From positions 372,001 to 436,000 of the forward strand of contig NZ_FOMQ01000002.1 of NCBI RefSeq assembly GCF_900112675.1: a stretch of 64,000 nucleotides of DNA. Direction: 5' to 3'. Below the pieces are notes generated by a model. The model saw only the letters and a program-made list of their open reading frames with translations. It ran no database searches and was not told where the DNA came from. Source of the DNA: Paracidovorax konjaci (lineage in GTDB: Bacteria; Pseudomonadota; Gammaproteobacteria; Burkholderiales; Burkholderiaceae_C). Shown piece after piece: positions 29,432 to 38,056 of this stretch. Within the stretch, counting starts at the first letter, position 1. The number at the start of each line of letters is the position of its first letter. A program made the position numbers and the translations under genes.

Positions 29432-30301
29432 TCAGGGCACGGAGGCCTCCGGCGCCGTGGGCGAAGGCGCAGGCGCGTGTGCATGCGCTTCCCCATCGTG
29501 TGGGGTGCGGGGGCTGCGGTGGCACGGGTCCAGCGGGCATCTGCCGCAATAACCCTCGCCGGGCAGCAGGTAGTACAGGCAGCACTCGCGGTGCAGCGCG
29601 ACGGGCACGGTGCCCTGTGCCGTGGCCATGGGCACCACGCGGCGGGGCCGGCACAGCGGATTGGTGCGTGGCGGGCCGGCAGGCCCCGCCGCCGCGTCCG
29701 GCGCCGGCCCGGGCCAGTCGGGCGTGTGCAGCAACAGGGCGGCATCACGTGCGATGGTGGGCACCTGCGGTGCGAGCTGCGCGGCCTGTTCCAGCACCGC
29801 TTCGAGGTGCCGCGCTGCATTGCTCCACAGTACCTTGGGCGGAACGCGCGCCACGCGCTCCAGCGCGCCGAAGAGGGGGTGCCAGTGCCTCCATACCAGC
29901 CCGTCGTAGCGCTCGGCGGTGCTGCCGGCGGGCATGCGGGTGCCCGCAGAGGCGAGGTGGAAATCCCGCAACCGCCCGTCGGCGTCCAGCCGCACGTGCA
30001 GTTCTGCCAGTGCCACGGGAAAGGCATGGCCCAGCACGCTGGCGGCCGCGGCCACCGGCGGCACCAGGGCACCCAGGTAATCCAGCAGCCAGGCCGACGC
30101 GGGTGCGCGCAGGTCGCGGGGGGCCGCCACGTCGATGCGCCACACGCGCTCCGCGTAGCGCCGCAGCAAGGCGTCGAGGACATCGGGCTCCAGCAGCTGC
30201 GATGCCGGCAGCGCATCCGCGGGTGGCTCCGGCGCGCACTGCAGGCGCTCCGCGAGCGGCGCCAGCGCGCCCTGGAAAAGGGGCTGCAGCAGCGGGATCA
30301 C
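29432..30301 (-). CDS. fhuF: FhuF-type siderophore-iron reductase
   Basis: 289 aa if translation begins at the GTG at 30301. The frame continues upstream to 30532, but that part is Arg/Pro-rich and unlike protein, so I chose the shorter form; no clear Shine-Dalgarno supports either. The C-terminal motif C-C-x10-C-x2-C (RECCLYYLLPGEGYCGRC) is the [2Fe-2S] ligand set of FhuF-type reductases, which release iron from imported ferric hydroxamates in the cytoplasm. It is 112 nt ahead of the formyltransferase on the same strand and divergent from the exporter operon. Confidence 0.85.
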   Translation of the reverse strand: MIPLLQPLFQGALAPLAERLQCAPEPPADALPASQLLEPDVLDALLRRYAERVWRIDVAAPRDLRAPASAWLLDYLGALVPPVAAAASVLGHAFPVALAELHVRLDADGRLRDFHLASAGTRMPAGSTAERYDGLVWRHWHPLFGALERVARVPPKVLWSNAARHLEAVLEQAAQLAPQVPTIARDAALLLHTPDWPGPAPDAAAGPAGPPRTNPLCRPRRVVPMATAQGTVPVALHRECCLYYLLPGEGYCGRCPLDPCHRSPRTPHDGEAHAHAPAPSPTAPEASVP

Positions 30302-30615
30302 GGGGCAGGGGGACCGGCGAGCCGGTCGGTGCCATGGGCGGTCGGGGGCGCAGGGGCGCAGTGCATTCCTGGGAGACGTTCCTGCGCCCCGCATGTTCAG
30401 GGCGGGCGCGCAGCGGTGCGGCGGGTGGCGGCCGGCCGTGAACATCGCGCGGCCGATTGCGTCTTTGCTGCAGGCACCCGGGTTTTCCTCCGGTACCTGC
30501 CGCGTGCCTTGCCCCGAGCGGCTTGCGGCCACGCACCGGCCGGCGGGCCACGGGCCCGCCGCTTCCCCTTTTGCACAGCAACCAGGCCCTCGATGGGCGG
30601 AAAGAGATCTTGCGC
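30302..30615. promoter_or_regulatory. Divergent intergenic region, fhuF / exporter
   Basis: About 314 nt with no convincing gene. It must carry the promoters for the minus-strand fhuF-formyltransferase-acyltransferase set and the plus-strand exporter-monooxygenase-PPTase set. It is GC-rich throughout and I see no Fur-like palindrome. It holds a perfect 9-bp inverted repeat, GGGGCGCAG at 30353-30361 and CTGCGCCCC at 30382-30390, separated by 20 nt, which could be an operator or an RNA hairpin. Confidence 0.5.
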
Positions 30616-32313
30616 ATGACAGCAGTCACAGCTCCGCGCGCCCCGGCTTCCGAGGTGGCGCGACTCCTTCGACCGTTTCTTCCGTGGATCGCGCTCTCCA
30701 CGGTGTGCGGGGTGGGCGCCGGCATCGCCACGGTGCTGCTGCTGCGCACGGTCAACGAGGTGCTGCACCGCCAGGGCGGCATGTCCGGCGGCCTGCTCTG
30801 GACCTTCGTGGCGCTGTGCGCCGCGGCGCTCTTCGGGCGCCTGCTGGCGGACGTGTCCACCAACTACGTGGGCCAGAAGCTCGTCGCCCAGGTGCGCATC
30901 AGCCTCGCGCAGAAGATCCTCTCGGCGCCCATCGACGCGCTGGAGCGCTACCGCACCCACCGCCTCATGCCCGTGCTCTCGCAGGACGTGGACATGATCA
31001 GCGACGCCGCCTTCGTGCTCTCCTCGGCGCTCATCGCCACGGCGGTCACTGTGGGCTGCCTCGTCTACATGGCCTGGCTCTCGGTGCCGCTGTTCGCGAT
31101 CGTGCTGGGTGCGCTGGTGCTCGGCGCCAGCCTGCAGGTGGTGGCGCAGACGCGCGCAGAAAAGGGCTTCTGGAAGGCCCGCGAGCACGAGGACAGCCTG
31201 CACAAGGCCTACCGCGCCATCAGCGAAGGCGCCAAGGAGCTGCGCATGCACCGCGAGCGCCGCAACCGCATGCTGGGCGGGCAGGTGGAGCGCATCGTGG
31301 CGCAGATCCGCGACGTGAACGGCCGCGCGATCAACACCTACGTCATGGCGACGGCCTTCGGGTCGGCACTGTTCTTCCTGCTCATCGCCATGATCCTGGG
31401 CTGGGCCGCCTTCCAACCCACCGAGCCCGCCGTGCTGAGCGGCTTCGCGCTCGTGCTGCTGTTCCTCAAGGGGCCCATCGACCAGATCGCCGCCACGCTG
31501 CCGCACATGGGCCGTGCCAAGGTGGCGTTCCTGCGCATCGCCGACCTTTCTGCCCGCTTCGCCACGCCCGAGCCGCACCTGCACCTGGACCGCCCGTCCC
31601 CCGCGCCCGTGCTGCACGAGGGCATCGCGCTGAGCGGCGTGCGCTATGCCTTCGATGCGCCGCCGGACGGCGGCGAGCCCTTCGTGCTCGGCCCCATCGA
31701 CCTGGATCTGCGGCGCGGCGAGATGGTGTTCATCGTGGGCGACAACGGCTCGGGCAAGACCACGCTCATCAAGCTGCTGCTGGGCCTCTACGCGCCCCAG
31801 GGCGGCGAGGTGCGCATCGACGGCGTGGCGGTGGACGCCCCCGCGCGGGACGACTACCGCCAGCTCTTCACCACCGTGCTCTCGGATTTCTATCTCTTCG
31901 AAGACCTGGCCGGCGGCGGCACCGAGGCGGGCCCGGGCATGGCCGCGCTGCCCGAGGCCGCACGGCCCTACCTGGAGCGCCTGGAGATCGCGCACAAGGT
32001 GAGCGTCAAGGAGGGCGCCTTCAGCACCGTGGACCTGTCCACCGGCCAGCGCAAGCGCCTCGCGCTGGTGCATGCCTACCTCGAAGGCCGGCCGGTGCTG
32101 GTGTTCGACGAGTGGGCCGCCGATCAGGACCCCGCCTTCCGCCACCTCTTCTACACCGAGCTGCTGCCCGAGCTGCGCGCCAAAGGCCACCTGCTCATCG
32201 TCATCTCGCACGACGACCGCTATTTCCATCTGGCCGACCGCGTGGTCCACATGCGTGCGGGCCGCATCGCCGAGAACCGCGTCCGTGCGGACCGCGAAAG
32301 CCTGGCCGCCTGA
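30616..32313 (+). CDS. PvdE/SyrD-type peptide/siderophore ABC exporter
   Basis: 565 aa; ATG at 30616 follows GGAAAGAGA. An N-terminal transmembrane domain (about residues 20-320, several hydrophobic helices) is fused to a nucleotide-binding domain: Walker A GDNGSGKTT (about 376-384), signature LSTGQRKRLAL (about 474, the LSTGQ variant typical of the PvdE/SyrD family) and Walker B VLVFDEWAADQDP (about 494). PvdE-like half-transporters move peptide siderophore precursors from cytoplasm to periplasm. It is the first gene of a plus-strand trio with the monooxygenase and PPTase. Confidence 0.93.
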   Translation: MTAVTAPRAPASEVARLLRPFLPWIALSTVCGVGAGIATVLLLRTVNEVLHRQGGMSGGLLWTFVALCAAALFGRLLADVSTNYVGQKLVAQVRISLAQKILSAPIDALERYRTHRLMPVLSQDVDMISDAAFVLSSALIATAVTVGCLVYMAWLSVPLFAIVLGALVLGASLQVVAQTRAEKGFWKAREHEDSLHKAYRAISEGAKELRMHRERRNRMLGGQVERIVAQIRDVNGRAINTYVMATAFGSALFFLLIAMILGWAAFQPTEPAVLSGFALVLLFLKGPIDQIAATLPHMGRAKVAFLRIADLSARFATPEPHLHLDRPSPAPVLHEGIALSGVRYAFDAPPDGGEPFVLGPIDLDLRRGEMVFIVGDNGSGKTTLIKLLLGLYAPQGGEVRIDGVAVDAPARDDYRQLFTTVLSDFYLFEDLAGGGTEAGPGMAALPEAARPYLERLEIAHKVSVKEGAFSTVDLSTGQRKRLALVHAYLEGRPVLVFDEWAADQDPAFRHLFYTELLPELRAKGHLLIVISHDDRYFHLADRVVHMRAGRIAENRVRADRESLAA

Positions 32314-32380
32314 CGGACCGCCCGCGCCTCCCGGGGCGCACCCTCCCTTTCTCACAAGGTTTCCAAGGAGTTGTCATCCC

Positions 32381-33739
32381 ATGCAGCACATCCATGACCT
32401 GATCGGTATCGGCTTCGGCCCCTCCAACGTGGCGCTCGCCATCGCGCTGGAAGAGCGCCGCGACGCCCACGGCCGCGCGGCGCAGGCCTTCTTCATCGAG
32501 CGCCAGCCGGCCTTCGCATGGCACCCGCACATGCTGCTGGACCAGTCGCACATGCAGATCTCGTTCCTGAAGGACCTGGCCACGCTGCGCAACCCGCAAA
32601 GCCGCTTCACCTTCCTGAACTACCTGCACGAGCAGGGCCGCCTGCCGGACTTCATCAACCTCAAGAGCTTCTTCCCGAGCCGCCACGAGTTCAACGACTA
32701 CCTCGGCTGGGCGGCCCGCCAGTTCGAAGGAATATGCGCCTACGGCGAAGAGGTCTTCGAAGTGCTGCCCGAAGCCGCACCGGACGGCAGCGTGGAACGG
32801 CTGCGCGTGCGCTCGCGCAACGCCGCGGGCCGCGTGCAGGAGCGCGTCGCGCGCAACCTGATCGTGGGCGTGGGCGGCACGGCGCGCATTCCCGAGGTGT
32901 TCCGCGGGCTGCACGGCGACCCGCGCGTCTTCCACTCCAGCACCTACCTGCGCGATATCGCGCGCCAGGGCGAGGCGCGCAGCATCGCCATCGTCGGTGC
33001 CGGCCAAAGCGCGGCCGAAATCTTCATGGATCTGCAGGGCCGCGCCCACGCCCCCGAGGTGGATTGGGCCATGCGCGCGCGCTCCATCCGGCCCTCGGAC
33101 GACAGCCCGTTCGTCAACGAAATCTTCAATGCCGATTTCACCGACTACGTGTTCAGCCGCGACGGCGCTGACCGCGAAGCCCTGCTGCGCGAATACGCCG
33201 GCACCAACTACGCCGTGGCCGACCTCGAACTGATCCAGCAGATCTACAAGGTTCTCTACGAGCAGCGCGTGGCCGGCAGCCAGCGGCTGCGCATGCTGCG
33301 CCAGCACGAAGTGCGGGCCACGCGCGCCGATGCGTCCGGCGTCTTCCTGACCTTCTTCGATGCCGACCGGGGCGAGGAGCAGACCGTGCGCTACGACGCC
33401 GTCGTGCTGGCCACGGGCTACGAGCGCGTGGCCCACCGCGGGCTGCTGGAACCGCTGGCGCCCTACCTGGGCGACTTCACCGTGGACCGGCAGTACCGGC
33501 TGCAGACGGCCGAGCACTTCCGCCCCGCCGTCTTCCTGCAAGGCGCATGCGAAGACAGCCACGGCCTGAGCGACACGCTGCTGTCGGTGACCGCCGTGCG
33601 CACGGGAGAGATCGGCCACGCGCTGGCCGCCGCGCTGCCGCCCGCGCGCGACCCCATCCGCACCCGCGGCCCAGGCTCCGCAGGCACCCCGGCCCTGGCG
33701 GATGCCGCACGCGAAGACGATCGGCTGCGCGTGGCCTGA
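32381..33739 (+). CDS. L-ornithine N5-monooxygenase (PvdA-like)
   Basis: 452 aa; ATG at 32381 with AAGGAG 10 nt upstream. A flavin-dependent N-hydroxylase: FAD motif GIGFGPSN (residues 9-16), NADPH motif IVGAGQSAAE (about 204-213) and LATGYE (343-348). The stretch FLKDLATLRNPQSRFTF and the following FPSRHEFNDYLGW match PvdA/SidA ornithine hydroxylases better than the lysine enzyme IucD. The N-hydroxylated side chain would then be acylated or formylated by the enzymes at 27.4-29.3 kb to give a hydroxamate. Substrate choice (Orn over Lys) is inference. Confidence 0.9.
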   Translation: MQHIHDLIGIGFGPSNVALAIALEERRDAHGRAAQAFFIERQPAFAWHPHMLLDQSHMQISFLKDLATLRNPQSRFTFLNYLHEQGRLPDFINLKSFFPSRHEFNDYLGWAARQFEGICAYGEEVFEVLPEAAPDGSVERLRVRSRNAAGRVQERVARNLIVGVGGTARIPEVFRGLHGDPRVFHSSTYLRDIARQGEARSIAIVGAGQSAAEIFMDLQGRAHAPEVDWAMRARSIRPSDDSPFVNEIFNADFTDYVFSRDGADREALLREYAGTNYAVADLELIQQIYKVLYEQRVAGSQRLRMLRQHEVRATRADASGVFLTFFDADRGEEQTVRYDAVVLATGYERVAHRGLLEPLAPYLGDFTVDRQYRLQTAEHFRPAVFLQGACEDSHGLSDTLLSVTAVRTGEIGHALAAALPPARDPIRTRGPGSAGTPALADAAREDDRLRVA

Positions 33740-33765
33740 GCGACCCGCGGCGTCGCGGCGCCCGG

Positions 33766-33819
33766 GGCGGTGCTCAGGGCGGTGCTCAGGGCGGTGCTCA
33801 GGGCGGTGCTCAGGGCGGG
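33766..33819 (+). repeat. 12-bp tandem repeat, 4.5 copies
   Basis: Four perfect head-to-tail copies of GGCGGTGCTCAG (33766-33813) followed by a 6-nt partial unit. It lies between the monooxygenase stop (33739) and the PPTase start (33854). Because the unit is a multiple of three, copy-number change would not shift any frame running through it. Confidence 0.95.
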
Positions 33820-33853
33820 GGGGCGCGGACGCCGAGCGCACGACAATCCCGCC

Positions 33854-34708
33854 ATGCAGATCCCCAGCGCAGCGATGTGCCCCGTCCCCTGGCCTGTGCC
33901 CGGCACCGTGCCGGCCGGCCTGAGCGTGTGGCGCGTGCCGCTCGACCTGGGCCGCCCGGCGCCAGCCGATGACTGGGCCGTGCTCTCCCCGGACGAGGCG
34001 GCGCGGGCCCGTCGCCTGCGCCAGCCCGCCGATGGCGTGCGCGCCGTGCGCACGCGCGCAGCGCTGCGGCGGCTGCTGGGTGAACGGCTCGGCGTGCCGG
34101 CGCCCGATGTCCCCCTGGGCACCGGCCCCTGGGGGCGGCCCCGGCTGGCCAGCGGCACCGGGCCCGATTTCAATGTCTCGCATTCGGGCGACTGCGCGCT
34201 CATCGCCCTGTCGGAGCGCGGACTGGCCGTGGGCGTGGACATCGAGCGCACCGATGCCATCCTGCAAGGCACGCCCGTGGACCGCGCCGCGCTCGAAGCG
34301 CTGGTGCTCTCATGCCGCGAGCAGGGCGCCGCTCCTGCGGTGCGCCTTCCCTTCCCTGCCGTCTGGACGGCGAAGGAGGCGGTGCTCAAGTGCCTGGGTG
34401 TCGGCGTGGCGGAACACCTCGCCGCGGTCTCCCTGGAAGAGGATCCGGTCGCACCGTGGCCACCGGCCCGGGACTTGGCAGCAGACGCAGGAGCAGGCGG
34501 AGTCGGGTGGCCACCACTGGATGCCCCGGCGTCGGGCCGCTGCCTCCGGGTCCGGCTGGAGGGCGCGCTGCAGGGCTTCGGCGTGCAGGCATGCACCTTG
34601 CCGGCGCCCGCGGGATATGCCGCCGCCCTGGCTTGGTCGGACCCCCTGGGCTGGCCGCGGGGAACGCCGATTGCCCAGAGCAGGGCAGGAGCTTCCGCGA
34701 CCGGCTAG
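33854..34708 (+). CDS. Sfp-type 4'-phosphopantetheinyl transferase
   Basis: 284 aa. ATG at 33854 begins the recognisable protein; an in-frame ATG at 33770 lies inside the tandem repeat and would add an artificial AVLR-repeat leader. Motifs: FNVSHSGD, VGVDIER (about 126-132, Mg-binding acidic residues) and W171-T-A-K-E175. It transfers phosphopantetheine from CoA to the serine of carrier domains, so it should activate the five PCPs and the ACP of the neighbouring synthetases. There is no obvious Shine-Dalgarno. The stop codon TAG is directly followed by a dispersed repeat element. Confidence 0.92.
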   Translation: MQIPSAAMCPVPWPVPGTVPAGLSVWRVPLDLGRPAPADDWAVLSPDEAARARRLRQPADGVRAVRTRAALRRLLGERLGVPAPDVPLGTGPWGRPRLASGTGPDFNVSHSGDCALIALSERGLAVGVDIERTDAILQGTPVDRAALEALVLSCREQGAAPAVRLPFPAVWTAKEAVLKCLGVGVAEHLAAVSLEEDPVAPWPPARDLAADAGAGGVGWPPLDAPASGRCLRVRLEGALQGFGVQACTLPAPAGYAAALAWSDPLGWPRGTPIAQSRAGASATG

Positions 34709-34770
34709 TTGCTATTGCTTGTATAGCAAAGTATTCAATGAATACGGCGGCATGAGCACCTTTTCATGCC
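34709..34770 (+). repeat. Dispersed stem-loop element, copy A
   Basis: Begins at the nucleotide after the PPTase stop. Three consecutive inverted repeats: TTGCTAT (34709-34715) with ATAGCAA (34723-34729); the 15-nt palindrome GTATTCAATGAATAC (34731-34745); and GGCATGA (34749-34755) with TCATGCC (34764-34770). It shares the core ATTCAATGAAT-CGGCGGCATG with three other copies in the window. Confidence 0.9.
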
Positions 34771-34813
34771 AAGACGGAGCGGGGCATCGCCAAACTTGCA
34801 GCAAGGAGCGCCC

Positions 34814-35038
34814 ATGACGTCCCCCAAGGTCACCCGCACCCCCTGGCCGTTTCCCACGGCCGAATCGCACCCCGCGCCGCCTCCGCAGGCCAGCGGGCTC
34901 CAGGTACAAACCGTCGAGGAAGACACGCTCGACAGTGCCGTGGAAGAAACCTTCCCTGCCAGCGACCCCGTCTCGGTGGTCAGCACCAAGGCCGTGCCGA
35001 CCCACGGCTCCGGCGACAGTGGAAAAAAGCCGCACTGA
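34814..35038 (+). CDS. Small acidic protein with ETFPASDP motif, function unknown
   Basis: 74 aa. The start at 34814 is supported by AAGGAG 5 nt upstream; a longer in-frame start at 34766 lies in the repeat element. The central part carries VEEDTLDSAVEETFPASDP, a short motif that I recall from many small uncharacterised proteobacterial proteins. No signal peptide or membrane segment. The N-terminus is Pro-rich. Function unknown. Confidence 0.7.
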   Translation: MTSPKVTRTPWPFPTAESHPAPPPQASGLQVQTVEEDTLDSAVEETFPASDPVSVVSTKAVPTHGSGDSGKKPH

Positions 35039-35095
35039 CGGCACCGCGGCCGGGGGGCGCGGCCGCCTGCCCGGGGCCGCCGCGCCGCCGTCCCG

Positions 35096-35650
35096 ATGAC
35101 GCAGGACGCCAGCCTCACCCTGCTCGGCCTCCTCATGGCGCTGTGGATCGCGGCCGGTGTTACGGACTGGTGGTGCCACCGCCGCACGCACATCGAAGCC
35201 ACCTCGGGCCTGGCCGAATCGGCCTTCCACTGGGCGCTGTTCCTGCAGATGGGCGCCGCCGTGCTGGCGGCCCTGCTGCTGCGCCCCACGGCCGCACTCG
35301 TCGCCTTCCTCCTCGCCATGTGGGCCCTGCACGAAGTGGCCACTTGGCTGGAACTGCGCATGGTCGCGCCCGTGCGCACCATCACCCCCCTGGAGCAGAT
35401 GGTCCACAGCTTCATGGAAATCCTGCCCCTCGCCGGCGTCATGCTCCTGTGCCAGCCCGCGCTCACCGCCTGGCTGCAGGCCCCTGAGAGCGAACGCACT
35501 CTCGACTGGTGCTGGCTCCCACGCGAATCCCTGCCGCCCTGGCCGGTGCTTGCGGGCTACGCAGTGGCGATCGCGGTCTGCAATGGGGGACTGCTGGCGG
35601 AAGAGAGCTGGCGGTGCTGGCGCACCGCCAGGGCGGGAGGGGGCCGCTGA
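35096..35650 (+). CDS. Integral membrane protein, unknown function
   Basis: 184 aa, about four hydrophobic segments (near residues 8-24, 45-75, 110-125, 150-170). Conserved-looking polar residues lie at the membrane edges: DWWCHRRTHIE near residue 24, ESAFH near 40, HEVATWLELR near 82 and TPLEQMVHSFMEILP near 100. The His/Glu pattern recalls metal-binding di-iron membrane enzymes but no family motif is complete, so I assign no function. It follows the 74-aa gene by 57 nt on the same strand. No clear Shine-Dalgarno. Confidence 0.7.
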   Translation: MTQDASLTLLGLLMALWIAAGVTDWWCHRRTHIEATSGLAESAFHWALFLQMGAAVLAALLLRPTAALVAFLLAMWALHEVATWLELRMVAPVRTITPLEQMVHSFMEILPLAGVMLLCQPALTAWLQAPESERTLDWCWLPRESLPPWPVLAGYAVAIAVCNGGLLAEESWRCWRTARAGGGR

Positions 35651-35984
35651 GGGAAATGCCGCGGGGGAAGGCTCTGTGCATTTCGGTGCGCCCTGCGATG
35701 CCGGCGAATCAGACTGGTGAAGCGCGCGTTCCGGGCTGCCGCGCGGCGGAGACGGACGTTGCGCGATACAGCTTTTGATGTGTTGGTTTGCTATGTTTTT
35801 TATAGCTGACTATTCAATGTATTCAGCGGCATGGAAGCGAAAAGACTCCATATAAGCTTCGCAACTGCTTTGTTCGACTCCACATGCGGCGTTTGTTGGT
35901 TCCGGGTCATCCGCCGTTATTTGCGGAAGATGGCTGCAGCGCAACGGTGCCGAGCGCCTCCCGCAGGCGCTCCCCGCCCGGGCT
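35651..35984. other. Convergent intergenic region with repeat copy D
   Basis: About 330 nt between a plus-strand membrane protein gene and minus-strand trpS. It contains copy D of the dispersed element (35788-35851) and an 8-bp hairpin near the trpS end (GAGCGCCT at 35952-35959, AGGCGCTC at 35965-35972) with no T-run on the trpS side. I see no gene here. Confidence 0.6.
35788..35851 (+). repeat. Dispersed stem-loop element, copy D
   Basis: TTGCTAT (35788-35794), spacer, ATAGC (35802-35806), then CTATTCAATGTATTCAGCGG and ATGGA...TCCAT (35831-35851). It is the most diverged of the four copies and the only one separated (about 140 nt) from the preceding stop codon. Confidence 0.85.
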
Positions 35985-37292
35985 TTAGGCCTCGGCTGCC
36001 CGCGCCAGTGCGTCCAGGGCCGCCTGCACGTCCTGCGTGCCGACGCCTTCGACAGGCGCCAGGTGCCCCGCCAGCGCGGCCAGCGCTCCGGGCTCCCGCT
36101 GCAGCCGCGCGATGGCCTGGCCCGCGTCCCGTGGAACGTCGAAACCGGTGCTTTGCAGCAGCAGGCGCCCGTCCGCGGCCACCAGCTTGAAATAGAACTT
36201 GCCGTCCGCCTCGCGGTACTGCTTGAAGGAGGGCAGGGCGGCGGGCCTGGCGCTTGCGGCCGGGCGGGCGGCCGCGGCAGCACCGCTCCGAAGGCTGCGC
36301 AGGCCCACGGCGCTGCGCAGTTCGCGGATGAACGGCTGTGCCAGCGCGCGCGCGCGTTCGGCGCCGGCCAGCAGCGTGTCTTCGATGCGGCCGGGGTTGG
36401 CGATCAGCGATTCATAGCGCTCGCGCATCGGGCCGATCACGCTGTCCACGCGTTCGAACAGAACCTGCTTGGCGTCGCCCCAGGCGATGCCCTCCGCATA
36501 CTGGTGGCGCAGCGCTTCGGCCTCCGCGGCAGTGGAGAACGCCTGGTAGATCTGGAAGAGCGCCGAGCCCTCGGCTTCCTTGGGCTCGCCGGGCGCGCGG
36601 GAATCGGTCTGGATGCCGCCGATGAGCCGCCGCAGTTGCTCGCGCGGGCTGAAGAGCGGGATCGTGTTGTCGTAGCTCTTGCTCATCTTGCGGCCGTCCA
36701 GGCCCGGCAACGTGGCCACATGCTCGTCGATGGCGGCCTCGGGCGGCACGAAGTGCTCGCCGTACATGTGGTTGAAGCTCGCCGCGATGTCGCGCGCCAT
36801 CTCGATGTGCTGCACCTGGTCGCGGCCCACGGGCACCTTGTGCGCCTTGAAGAGCAGGATGTCGGCGGCCATCAGCACGGGGTACATGAAGAGGCCGGCC
36901 GTCACGCCGTCGTCCGTCTCGCGCCCGGCGGCCTCGTTCTTGTCCTGCGACGCCTTGTAGGCATGCGCGCGGTTGAGCACGCCCTTGCCGGTCACGCACG
37001 ACAGCAGCCAGTTCAGCTCCGGGATTTCGGGGATGTCGGACTGGCGGTAGAACGTCACATGCTCCGGGTCCAGGCCCGCCGCGAGCCAACTGGCCGCGAT
37101 CTCCAGCGTGGAGCGCTGGATGCGCACCGGGTCTTCGCACTTGATGAGCGCGTGGTAGTCGGCCAGGAAGTAGAAGCTCTGCACCCCGGGCCGCAGGCTG
37201 GCCGCCACCGAGGGGCGGATGGAGCCGACGAAGTTGCCCAGGTGGGGCGTGCCCGTGGTCGTGATGCCGGTGAGGAAGCGCGTGGTGCTCAT
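35985..37292 (-). CDS. trpS: Tryptophanyl-tRNA synthetase with C-terminal extension
   Basis: 435 aa from ATG at 37292. The class I catalytic domain shows GTPHLGN (residues 14-20, HIGH equivalent), [15 protein letters not shown] and KMSKS near residue 200. It attaches Trp to tRNA-Trp. Typical bacterial TrpRS is about 330-340 aa; the last ~95 residues here form an extra domain joined by an Ala-rich linker, containing [18 protein letters not shown], which resembles the short DUF1508/YegP-type fold. The gene follows the M50 protease by 95 nt on the same strand. The leader is pyrimidine-rich without a Shine-Dalgarno. Confidence 0.95.
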   Translation of the reverse strand: MSTTRFLTGITTTGTPHLGNFVGSIRPSVAASLRPGVQSFYFLADYHALIKCEDPVRIQRSTLEIAASWLAAGLDPEHVTFYRQSDIPEIPELNWLLSCVTGKGVLNRAHAYKASQDKNEAAGRETDDGVTAGLFMYPVLMAADILLFKAHKVPVGRDQVQHIEMARDIAASFNHMYGEHFVPPEAAIDEHVATLPGLDGRKMSKSYDNTIPLFSPREQLRRLIGGIQTDSRAPGEPKEAEGSALFQIYQAFSTAAEAEALRHQYAEGIAWGDAKQVLFERVDSVIGPMRERYESLIANPGRIEDTLLAGAERARALAQPFIRELRSAVGLRSLRSGAAAAARPAASARPAALPSFKQYREADGKFYFKLVAADGRLLLQSTGFDVPRDAGQAIARLQREPGALAALAGHLAPVEGVGTQDVQAALDALARAAEA

Positions 37293-37387
37293 GGTCGGAA
37301 ACGGAAAGCGAAGGACGGGGGAAAGCCGGGGCGGAAACCCGCTGCGTGGCTCCGGGATGGGGCGTGAGGGCGGGGTGGTGGAGCCTG

Positions 37388-38056
37388 TCAACGCAGCAGC
37401 GCGGTGAGCGGGGTCAGCAGCAGGTTGATCGCGGAATAACCCACCGACATCAGCGGGCGCAGCCACACCGTGCCCACGATGCCCGCCACCACCAGGGCCA
37501 GCACGATGAAGAAGCCGTAGGGCTCGATGCGCGAAAGCCAGTGCGCCTGCCGCCAGGGCAGCAGCCCCATCAGGATGCGCCCGCCATCGAGCGGCGGCAG
37601 CGGGAACAGGTTGAAGGCCCACATGACCAGGTTCACGAGCACGCCGGCACGCGCCATTTCCATGAAGAAGCGCTCGTCCACCTCGAAGGCCACCAGCGCC
37701 ACCATCAGCACCGCCCACAGGACCGCCTGAACGAAATTGGAGGCCGGGCCCGCCAGCGCGACCCAGATCATGTCGCGCTTGGGGTTGCGCAGGTGCCCGA
37801 AATTCACCGGCACCGGCTTGGCATAGCCGAACAGGAACGCTCCCGAGGTGGCGAAATACAGCAGCAGCGGCATCAGGATCGTGCCGACCGGGTCGATGTG
37901 CCGCAGCGGATTGAGCGTGATGCGCCCCATCATCGCCGCGGTGTTGTCGCCGAAGTAGCGTGCGGCGTAGCCGTGGGCCGCTTCGTGCACGGTGATCGCG
38001 AAGAGCACCGGCAGGGCATAGATGAGAACGGTTTGGATGAGATTGGAGAAGTCCAC
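37388..38056 (-). CDS. Site-2 protease family (M50) membrane metalloprotease
   Basis: 222 aa starting at GTG 38056. HEAAH near residue 24 provides the zinc-binding HExxH motif, NPLRHIDP follows, and LPPLDGGRI near residue 155 is the second zinc motif (the Asp ligand). Five to six membrane segments. It belongs to the short YwhC/SpoIVFB-like M50 group without a PDZ domain. Substrate unknown. It lies just ahead of trpS. Confidence 0.9.
   Translation of the reverse strand: MDFSNLIQTVLIYALPVLFAITVHEAAHGYAARYFGDNTAAMMGRITLNPLRHIDPVGTILMPLLLYFATSGAFLFGYAKPVPVNFGHLRNPKRDMIWVALAGPASNFVQAVLWAVLMVALVAFEVDERFFMEMARAGVLVNLVMWAFNLFPLPPLDGGRILMGLLPWRQAHWLSRIEPYGFFIVLALVVAGIVGTVWLRPLMSVGYSAINLLLTPLTALLR

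Noticed and set aside
33766-33819. CRISPR-like array
   Set aside because: The units are 12 bp, directly adjacent and without spacers, so this is a simple tandem repeat.
33770-33853. Longer PPTase starting inside the tandem repeat
   Set aside because: The added residues are only repeat-encoded AVLR units and linker; homology begins after 33854. Kept only as a speculative alternative.
34709-34813. Short peptides encoded by the dispersed elements (ATG in the GGCGGCATG core)
   Set aside because: The frames differ between copies and run into neighbouring sequence, so there is no conserved peptide.
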